From NCBI RefSeq assembly GCF_051014445.1, contig NC_135141.1:12710001-12774000 (forward strand): a stretch of 64,000 bases of DNA, read 5' to 3'. How positions within the stretch are numbered: position 1 is the first letter of the stretch; each line of letters opens with the position of its first letter. The DNA is from Colletes latitarsis. Lineage: Eukaryota; Arthropoda; Insecta; Hymenoptera; Colletidae. The notes under the pieces are model-generated. The model saw only the letters and a list, made by a program, of their open reading frames with translations, searched no databases and had not been told where the DNA came from. This document shows, piece after piece, positions 51,094 through 62,016 of the stretch. Position numbers and translations under genes: made by a program.

Positions 51094-54000
51094 AAGCCCA
51101 GGATCTGGCCAACAGGTATGCAACAGATGCGAAAGTATGAGCCAGATGAGGGCGAATCCCAGACATAACCCAGACCTAACCGGTGTTATCCTTTAAAATA
51201 TACATCGAAACCAGGTTTAATTGACTGTTTCAGGGTTATCCAAACCAGAAAAAGCCCAGGATCTGGCTAACAAGTATGCGAAAGATGCGATAGTATGAGC
51301 CAGATGAGGGCAAATCCCAGACATAAGCCAGACCTACCCTGTGTAATCCTCTAGAATATTTATCCAATCCAAGTTTAATTGACTGTTTCAGTGTGGTAGC
51401 ACATTACTATGTGATCCAAACTAGAAAAAGCCCAGGATCTGGCCAACAGGTATGCGAATGATGCGAAAGTATGAGCCTAATGAGGGCAAATCCCAGATAT
51501 AACCCAGACCTAACCGGTGTTATCCTCTAAAATATAGATCGAATCCAGGTTTAGTGGTCTGTTTCAGTGTGGTACCACATTTCTACGTGATCCAAACCAG
51601 AAAAAACCCAGGATCTGGCTAACAAGTATGCGAAAGATGTGATAGTATGAGCCAGATGAGGGCAAGGCCCAGACATAAGCCAGACCTAACCCGTGTTATC
51701 CTCTCAAATATTGATCCAATCCAAGTTTAATTGACTGTTTCAGTATGGTAGCACATTACTGCGTGATCCAAACTAGAAAAAGCCCAGGATCTGGCCAACA
51801 GGTATGCGAATGATGCGACAGTATGAGCCAAATGAAGGCAATTGCCAGACATAGCCCAAGCCGAATCGGTGTTATCCTCTATGATATAGATCGAATCCAG
51901 GTTTAGTGGGCTGTTTCAGTGTGGTAGCACATTACTACGTGATCCAAACTAGAAAAAGCCCAGGATCTGGCCAACAGGTATGCGAACGATGCGAAAGTTT
52001 GAGCCAACTGAGGGCAAATCCCTGACATAACCCTGACCTAACCGGTGTTATCCTCTAAAACATAAATCGAAATCAGGCTTAATTGACTGTTTCAGTGTGG
52101 TACCACATTACTGCGTGATCCAAACCAGAAGAATACCCAGGATCTGGCCAACATGTATGCGATTAATGCGAAAGTATGAGCCAGATGAGGGCAAATTCCA
52201 GACATAACCCAGACCTAACCGGTGTTATCCTCTAGAATATTGATCCTGTCCAAGTTTAATTGACAGTTTCAGTGTGGTACCACATTACTACGTTATCCAA
52301 ACCAGAAAATCCCAGGATCTGTCCAACTGGTATGCGAAAGATGCGATAGTATGAGCCAGATGAGGGCAAATCCCAGACATAACACTGACCTAACCGGTGT
52401 TATCCTCAAAAATATACATCGAATCCATATTTAATTTTCTGTTTCAGTGTGGTACCACATTACTACGTAATCCAAAATAGAAGAAGCCCAGGATCTGGCC
52501 AACAGGTATGCGAATGATGCGAAAGTATGAGCCAAATGAAGGCACTTCCCAGACATAACCCAAGCCTAAGCGGTGTTATCCTCTATGATATAGATCGAAT
52601 CCAGGTTTAGTGGACAGTTTCAGTGTGGTAGCACATTACTACGTGATCCAAGCTAGAAAAAGCCCAGGATCTGGCCAACAGATATGCGAAAGATGCGAAA
52701 GTATGACCCAGATGAGGGCAAATGCCTGACATAACCAAGACCCAACCGGTGTTATCCTCTAAAATATTGATCCAATCCAAGTTTAATTGACAGTCTCAGT
52801 GTGGTACCACATTACTACGTGATCCAAACTAGTAAAACCCTAGCATCTGGCCAACAAGTATGCGCTAAATGCGAAAGTATGAGCCAGATGATTGCAAATC
52901 CCAGACATAACCCTGACCTAACCGGTGTTATCCTTTAAAATATACATCGAAACCAGGTTTAATTGACTGTTTCAGGGTTATCCAAACCAGAAAAAGCCCA
53001 GGATCTGTCCAACATGTATGCGAAAGATGCGATAGTATAAGCCACATGAGGGCAAATCCCAGACATAACCCAAACCTAACCGGTGTTATCCTCTAAAATA
53101 TACATCGAAACCAGGTTTAAATGACTGTTTCAGTGTGGTACCACATTTCTACCTGATCCAAACCAGAAATAACCCAGGATCTGGCTAACAAGTATGCGAA
53201 AAAAGCGAAAGTATGAGCCAGATGATTGCAAATCCCAGACATAACCCTGACCTAACCGGTGTTATCCTTTAAAATATACATCGAAACCAGGTTTAATTGA
53301 CTGTTTCAGGGTTATCCAAACCAGAAAAAGCCCAGGATCTGTCCAACAGGTATGCGAAAGATGCGATAGTATGAGCCAGATGAGGGCAAATCCCAGACAT
53401 AACCCTGACCTAACCGGTGTTATCCTCTCAAATATACATCGAAACCAGGTTTAAATGACTGTGTCAGTGTGGTACCACATTTCTACCTGATCCAAACCAG
53501 AAATAACCCAGGATCTGGCTAACAAGTATGCGAAAAAAGCGAATGTATGAGCCAGATGAGGGCAAATCCCAGACATAACGCAGACCTAACCGGTGTTATC
53601 CTCTAAAATATAGATCGGAACCAGGTTTAATTGACAGTTTCTGTGTGGTACCACATTACTACGTGATCCAAACCAGAAAACCCCAGGATCTGTCCAACTG
53701 GTATGCGAAAGATGCGATAGTATGAGCCAGATGATGGCAAATCCCAGACATAACCCTGACCTAACCGTTGTTATCATCTAAAATATAAATCGAAACCAGG
53801 CTTAATTGACTGTTTCAGTGTGGTACCACATTACTGCGTGATCCAAGCCAGAAATAGCCCAGGATCTGGCCAACAGGTATGCGAAAGATGCGAAAGTATG
53901 AGCCACATGAGGGCAAATGCCAGACATAACCAAGACCCAACCGGTGTTATCCTCTAAAATCTACATCGAAACCAGGTGTAACTGACTGTTTCAGGGTTAT

Positions 54001-56266
54001 CCAAACCAGAAAAAGCCCAGGATCTGGCCAACAGGTATGCAAAAGATGCGATAGTATGAGCCAGATGAGGGCAAATCCCAGACATATCCCAGACCTAACC
54101 GGTGTTATCCTCTAAAATATAAATCGAAACCAGGCTTCATTGACTGTTTCAGTGTGGTAGCACATTACTGCGTGATCCCAACCAGAAATAGTCCAGGATC
54201 TGGCCAACAGTTATGCGAAAGATGCGAAAGTATGAGCCAGATGAGGGCAAATCCCAGACATATCCCAGACCTAACCGGTGTTATCCTCTAAAACATAAAT
54301 CGAAACCAGGCTTAATTGACTGTTTCAGTGTGGTACCACATTACTGCGTGATCCAAACCAGAAGAATACCCAGGATCTGGCCAACATGTATGCGATTAAT
54401 GCGAAAGTATGAGCCAGATGAGGGCAAATTCCAGACATAACCCAGACCTAACCGGTGTTATCATCTAGAATATTGATCCAGTCCAAGTTTAATTGACAGT
54501 TTCAGTGTGGTACCACATTACTACGTTATCCAAACCAGAAATACCCCAGGATCTGGCCAACAGGTATGCGAAAGATGCGATAGTATGAGCCAGATGAGGG
54601 CAAATCCCAGACATAACACTGACCTAACCGGTGTTATCCTCAAAAATATACATCGAAACCAGGTTTAACTGACTGTTTCAGGGTTATCCAAACCAGAAAA
54701 AGCCCAGGATCTGGCCAACAGGTATGCAAAAGATGCAATAGTATGAGCCAGATGATGGCAAATCCCAGACATAACCCTGACCTAACCGGAGTTATCCTCT
54801 AAAATATATATCGAAACCAGGCTTAATTGACTGTTTCAGTGTGGTAGCACATTACTGCGTGATCCCAACCAGAAATAGCCCAGGATCTGGCCAACAGTTA
54901 TGCGAAAGATGCGAAAGTATGAGCCAGATGAGGGCAAATCCCAGACATATCCCAGACCTAACCGGTGTTATCCTCTAGAATATTGATCCAGTCCAAGTTT
55001 AATTGACAGTTTCAGTGTGGTACCACATTACTACGTTATCCAAACCAGAAATAGCCCAGGATCTGGCCAAGAGGTATGCGAAAGATGCGATAGTATGAGC
55101 CAGATGAGGGCAAATCCCAGACATAACACTGACCTAACCGGTGTTATCCTCAAAAATATACATCGAAACCAGGTTTAATTGACTGTTTCAGTGTGGTACG
55201 ACATTACTGCGTGATCCACACCAGAAAAAAACCCAGGATCTGGCCAACAGGTATGCGAAGGATGCGATAGTATGAGCCAGATGATGGCAAATCCCAGACA
55301 TAACCCTGACCTAACCGTTGTTATCATCTAAAATATAAATCGAAACCAGGCTTAATTGACTGTTTCAGTGTGGTACCACAATACTGCGTGATCCAAACCA
55401 GAAATAGCCCAGGATCTGGCCAACAGCTATGCGAAAGATGCGAAAGTATGAGCCACATGAGGGCAAATGCCAGACATAACCAAGACCCAACCGGTGTTAT
55501 CCTCTAAAATATACATCGAAACCAGGTTTAACTGACTGTCTCAGGGTTATCCAAACCAGAAGAAGCCCAGGATCTGGCCAACAGGTATGCAAAAGATGCG
55601 ATTGTATGAGCCAGATGATGGCAAATCCCAGACATAGCCCTGACCTAACCGGAGTTATCTTCTAAAATATAAATCGAAACCAGGCTAAATTGACTGTTTC
55701 AGTGCGGTAGCACATTACTGCGTGATCCCAACCAGAAATAGCCCAGGATCTGGCCAACAGTTATGCGAAAGATGCGAAAGTATGAGCCAGATGAGGGCAA
55801 ATCCCAGACATATTCCAGACCTAACCGGTGTTATCCTCTAGAATATTGATCCAGTCCAAGTTTAATTGACAGTTTCAGTGTGGTACCACATTACGACGTG
55901 ATCCAAACCAGAAAATCCCAGGATCTCTCCAACAGGTATGCGAAAGATGCGATAGTATGAGCCAGATGAGGGCAAATCCCAGACATAACCCTGACCTAAC
56001 CGGTGTTATCCTCCAAAATATACATCGAAACCAGGTTTAATTGACTGTTTCAGTGTGCTACGACATTACTGCGTGATCCAAACCAGAAGAATACCCAGGA
56101 TCTGGCCAGCAAGTATGCGATTAATGCGAAAGTATGAGCCAGATGATTGCAAATACCAGACCTAACGCAAACCTAACCGTTGTTATCCTCTAAAATATTG
56201 TTCGAATCCAGGTTGAATTGACTGTTTCAGTGTGGTACCACATTACTGCGTGATCCAAACCAGAAA
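51094..56266 (+). repeat. Segment D6, second copy
   Basis: Matches 29510-34858 with one monomer missing near 54.28 kb. It retains rare markers such as CCGAATCGGTG, TTGATCCTGTCCAAG, AGTAAAACCCTAGCATC and TTTAAATGACTG. After 56.27 kb it diverges within CAAACCAGAAATAGCCC. Confidence 0.88.
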
Positions 56267-57622
56267 TAGCCCAGGATCTGGCCAACAGGTATGCGAAAGA
56301 TGCGATAGTATGAGCCAGATGAGGGCAAATCCCAGACATAACACTGACCTAACCGTTGTTATCCTCAAAAATATACATCGAAACCAGGTTTAATTGACTG
56401 TTTCAGTGTGGTACGACATTACTGCGTGATCCAAACCAGAAAAAAACCCAGGATCTGGCCAACAGGTATGCGAAGGATGCGATAGTATGAGCCAGATGAT
56501 GGCAAATCCCAGACATAACCCTGACCTAACCGTTGTTATCATCTAAAATATAAATCGAAACCAGGCTTAATTGACTGTTTCAGTGTGGTACCACAATACT
56601 GCGTGATCAAAACCAGAAATAGCCCAGGATCTGGCCAACAGGTATGCGAAAGATGCGAAAGTATGAGCCACATGAGGGCAAATGCCAGACATAACCAAGA
56701 CCCAACCGGTGTTATCCTCTAAAATATACATCGAAACCAGGTTTAACTGACTGTCTCAGGGTTATCCAAACCAGAAGAAGCCCAGGATCTGGCCAACAGG
56801 TATGCAAAAGATGCGATTGTATGAGCCAGATGATGGCAAATCCCAGACATAGCCCTGACCTAACCGGAGTTATCTTCTAAAATATAAATCGAAACCAGGC
56901 TAAATTGACTGTTTCAGTGCGGTAGCACATTACTGCGTGATCCCAACCAGAAATAGCCCAGGATCTGGCCAACAGTTATGCGAAAGATGCGAAAGTATGA
57001 GCCAGATGAGGGCAAATCCCAGACATATTCCAGACCTAACCGGTGTTATCCTCTAGAATATTGATCCAATCCAAGTTTAATTGACAGTTTCAGTGTGGTA
57101 CCACATTACGACGTGATCCAAACCAGAAAATCCCAGGATCTCTCCAACAGGTATGCGAAAGATGCGATAGTATGAGCCAGATGAGGGCAAATCCCAGACA
57201 TAACCCTGACCTAACCGGTGTTATCCTCCAAAATATACATCGAAACCAGGTTTAATTGACTGTTTCAGTGTGCTACGACATTACTGCGTGATCCAAACCA
57301 GAAGAATACCCAGGATCTGGCCAACAAGTATGCGATTAATGCGAAAGTATGAGCCAGATGATTGCAAATACCAGACCTAACGCAAACCTAACCGTTGTTA
57401 TCCTCTAAAATATTGTTCGAATCCAGGTTGAATTGACTGTTTCAGTGTGGTACCACATTACTGCGTGATCCAAACCAGAAAAAACCCAGGATCTGGCTAA
57501 CAAGTATGCGAAAGATGCGATAGTATGAGCCAGATGATGGCAAATCCCAGACATAACCCTGACCTAACCGGTGTTATCCTTTAAAATATACATCGAAACC
57601 AGGTTTGATTGTCTGTTTCAGG
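55193..57622 (+). repeat. Local tandem seven-monomer repeat (1215 bp)
   Basis: GTGGTACGACATTACTGCG followed by the long A run in CAGAAAAAAACCC occurs at 55193 and 56408, 1215 bp apart, consistent with six full monomers and one 158-bp monomer. The intervening subtype order repeats, and a further partial copy begins at 60862, 4454 bp after the second. Confidence 0.85.
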
Positions 57623-59808
57623 GTTATCCAAACCAGAAAAAGCCCAGGATCTGGCCAACAGGTATGCGAAAGATGGGATAGTATGAGCCAGATGATGGCA
57701 AATCCCAGACATAACCCTGACCTAACCGGTGTTAGCCTCTAAAATATACATCGAAACCAGGTTTAATTGACTGTATCAGGGTTATCCAAACCAGAAAAGG
57801 GCCAGGATCTGGCCAACAGGTATGCGAAAGATGCGATAGTATGAGCCAGATGATGGCAAATCCCAGACATAACCCTGACCTAACCGGTGTTATCCTTTAA
57901 AATATACATCGAAACCAGGTTTAATTGACTGTTTCAGGGTTATCCAAACCAGAAAAAGCCCAGGATCTGGCCAACAGGTATGCGAAAGATGCGATAGTAT
58001 GAGCCAGATGATGGCAAATCCCAGACATAACCCAGACATAACCGGTGTTATCCTCTAAAATATAAATCGAAACCAGGTTTAATTGACTTTTTCAGTGTGG
58101 TACCACATTACTGCGTGATCCCAACCAGAAACAGCCCAGGATCTGGCCAACAGGTATGCGAAAGATGCGAAAGTATGAGCCAGATGAGGGCGAATCCCAG
58201 ACATAACCCAGACCTAACCGGTGTTATCCTCTAAAATATAAATCGAAACCAGGCTTAATTGACTGCTTCAGTGTGGTACCACATTACTGCGTGATCCAAA
58301 CCAGAAAAAACCCAGGATCTGGCTAACAAGTATGCGAAAGATGCGATAGTATGAGCCAGATGAGGGCAAATCCCAGACATAAGCCAGACCTACCCTGTGT
58401 AATCCTCTAGAATATTTATCCAATCCAAGTTTAATTGACTGTTTCAGTGTGGTAGCACATTACTACGTGATCCAAACCAGAAAAAACCCAGGATCTGGCT
58501 AACAAGTATGCGAAAGATGTGATAGTATGAGCCAGATGAGGGCAAAGCCCAGACATAAGCCAGACCTAACCTGTGTAATCCTCTCAAATATTGATCCAAT
58601 CCAAGTTTAATTGACTGTTTCAGTATGGTAGCACATTACTGCGTGATCCAAACTAGAAAAAGCCCAGGATCTGGCCAACAGGTATGCGAATGATGCGAAA
58701 GTTTGAGCCAAATGAGGGCAAATCCCTGACATAACCCTGACCTAACCGGTGTTATCCTCTAAAACATAAATCGAAACCAGGCTTAATTGACTGTTTCAGT
58801 GTGGTACCACATTACTGCGTGATCCAAACCAGAAGAATACCCAGGATCTGGCCAACATGTATGCGATTAATGCGAAAGTATGAGCCAGATGAGGGCAAAT
58901 CCCAGACATAACACTGACCTAACCGGTGTTATCCTCAAAGATATACATCGAAACCAGATTTAATTTTCTGTTTCAGTGTGGTACCACATTACTACGTGAT
59001 CCAAAATAGAAAAAGCCCAGGATCTGGCCAACAGGTATGCGAATGATGCGAAAGTATGAGCCAAATGAAGGCAATTCCCAGACATAACCCAAGCCTAAGC
59101 GGTGTTATCCTCTATGATATAGATCGAATCCAGGTTTAGTGGACTGTTTCAGTGTGGTAGCACATTACTACGTGATCCAAACTAGAAAAAGCCCAGGATC
59201 TGGCCAACAGGTATGCGAATGATGCGAAAGTTTGAGCCAAATGAAGGCAAATCCCAGACATAACCCAAGCCTCAGCGGTGTAATCCTCTAAAATATTGAT
59301 CCAATCCAAGTTTAATTGACTGTTTCAGTGTGCTAGCACATTGCTATGTGATCCAAACTAGAGGAAGCCCAGGATCTGGCCAACAGATATGCGAAAGATG
59401 CGAAAGTATGAGCCAGATGAGGGCAAATGCCTGACATAAGCCAGTCCTAACCTGTGTTATCCTCTAAAATATTGATCCAATCCAAGTTTAATTGACTGTT
59501 TCTGTGTGGTAGCGTATTACTACGTGATCCAAACTGGAAAACCCCAGGATCTGGCCAACAGGTATGCGAAAGGTGCGATAGTATGTGCCAGATGATGGCA
59601 AATACCAGACCTAACACAAACCTAACCGTTGTTATCCTCTAAAATATACATCGAAACCAGGTTTAACTGACTGTTTCAGGGTTATCCAAACCAGAAAAAG
59701 CCCAGGATCTGGCCAACAGGTATGCAAATGATGCGATAGTATGAGCCAGATGATGGCAAATCCCAGACATAACCCTGACCTAACCGGAGTTATCCTCTAA
59801 AATATACA
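57563..59808 (+). repeat. Segment D5, copy 3
   Basis: Offset 11173 from copy 2. It carries TTTGATTGTCTG at the first short monomer where copy 2 has TTTAATTGACTG, and AAGCCTCAGCGG near 59270 where copies 1 and 2 have AAGCCTAAGCGG. Copy 4 shares the CTCAGC change, grouping copies 3 and 4. Confidence 0.92.
57604..58077 (+). repeat. Run of three consecutive 158-bp monomers, copy 3
   Basis: Equivalent run at offset 11173 from copy 2. Its first monomer starts TTTGATTGTCTG. Confidence 0.93.
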
Positions 59809-60483
59809 TCGAAACCAGGTTTAATTGACTGTTTCAGTGTGGTACGACATTACTGCCTGATCCAAACCAGAAAAAAACCCAGGATCTGGCCAACAAGTAT
59901 GCGAAAAATGGGAAAGTATGAGACAGATCAGGGCAAATCCCAGACATAAGCCATACCAAGCCGGTGCTATCCTCTAAAATATAGATCGGAACCAGGTTTA
60001 GTTGACTATAACGGGGTTATCCAAACCTGAAGAAAACCCAGGATCTGGCCAAGAATTATGAGAAAAATGCGAACGTATGAGCCAGATGATGGCAAATCTC
60101 AGACATTACCCAGACATAACCGGTGTTATCCTCTAAAATATAAATCGAAACCTGGTTTAATTGACTGTTTCTGTGTGGTGCCACATTACTACGTGATCCA
60201 AACCAGTAAAACCCTAGGATCTGGCCAACAAGTATGGGATAAATGCGAAAGTATGAGCCAGATGATTGCAAATCCCAGACATAACCCTGACCTAACCGGT
60301 GTTATCCTCTAAAATATACATCGAAACCAGGTTTAATTGACTGTTTCAGTGTGGTACGACATTACTGCGTGATCCAAACCAGAAAAAAACCCAGGATCTG
60401 GCCAACAGGTATGCGAAGGATGCGATAGTATGAGCCAGATGATGGCAAATCCCAGACATAGCCCTGACCTAACCGGAGTTATC
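59808..60483 (+). repeat. Diverged monomer segment, copy 2
   Basis: Matches 48635-49310, with changes such as GACTATAACGGGG for GACTATATCGGGG and GTATGGGATAAATG for GTATGCGATAAATG. Right of it the sequence passes into the CAGGCTAAATTG subtype. Confidence 0.88.
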
Positions 60484-62016
60484 TTCTAAAATATAAATCG
60501 AAACCAGGCTAAATTGACTGTTTCAGTGCGGTAGCACATTACTGCGTGATCCCAACCAGAAATAGCCCAGGATCTGGCCAACAGGTATGCGAAAGATGCG
60601 AAAGTATGAGCCACATGAGGGCAAATGCCAGACATAACCAAGACCCAACCGGTGTTATCCTGTAAAATATACATCGAAACCAGGTTTAACTGACTGTCTC
60701 AGGGTTATCCAAACCAGAAGAAGCCCAGGATCTGGCCAACAGGTATGCAAAAGATGCGATAGTATGAGCCAGATGATGGCAAATCCCAGACATAGCCCTG
60801 ACCTAACCGGAGCTATCTTCTAAAATATAAATCGAAACCAGGCTAAATTGACTGTTTCAGTGCGGTACGACATTACTGCGTGATCCAAACCAGAAAAAAA
60901 CCCAGGATCTGGCCAACAGGTATGCGAAGGATGCGATAGTATGAGCCAGATGATGGCAAATCCCAGACATAACCCTGACCTAACCGTTGTTATCATCTAA
61001 AATATAAATCGAAACCAGGCTTAATTGACTGTTTCAGTGTGGTACCACAATACTGCGTGATCAAAACCAGAAATAGCCCAGGATCTGGCCAACAGGTATG
61101 CGAAAGATGCGAAAGTATGAGCCACATGAGGGCAAATGCCAGACATAACCAAGACCCAACCGGTGTTATCCTCTAAAATATACATCGAAACCAGGTTTAA
61201 CTGACTGTCTCAGGGTTATCCAAACCAGAAGAAGCCCAGGATCTGGCCAACAGGTATGCAAAAGATGCGATTGTATGAGCCAGATGATGGCAAATCCCAG
61301 ACATAGCCCTGACCTAACCGGAGTTATCTTCTAAAATATAAATCGAAACCAGGCTAAATTGACTGTTTCAGTGCGGTAGCACATTACTGCGTGATCCCAA
61401 CCAGAAATAGCCCAGGATCTGGCCAACAGTTATGCGAAAGATGCGAAAGTATGAGCCAGATGAGGGCAAATCCCAGACATATTCCAGACCTAACCGGTGT
61501 TATCCTCTAGAATATTGATCCAATCCAAGTTTAATTGACAGTTTCAGTGTGGTACCACATTACGACGTGATCCAAACCAGAAAATCCCAGGATCTCTCCA
61601 ACAGGTATGCGAAAGATGCGATAGTATGAGCCAGATGAGGGCAAATCCCAGACATAACCCTGACCTAACCGGTGTTATCCTCCAAAATATACATCGAAAC
61701 CAGGTTTAATTGACTGTTTCAGTGTGCTACGACATTACTGCGTGATCCAAACCAGAAGAATACCCAGGATCTGGCCAACAAGTATGCGATTAATGCGAAA
61801 GTATGAGCCAGATGATTGCAAATACCAGACCTAACGCAAACCTAACCGCTGTTATCCTCTAAAATATTGTTCGAATCCAGGTTGAATTGACTGTTTCAGT
61901 GTGGTACCACATTACTGCGTGATCCAAACCAGAAAAAACCCAGGATCTGGCTAACAAGTATGCGAAAGATGCGATAGTATGAGCCAGATGATGGCAAATC
62001 CCAGACATAACCCTGA

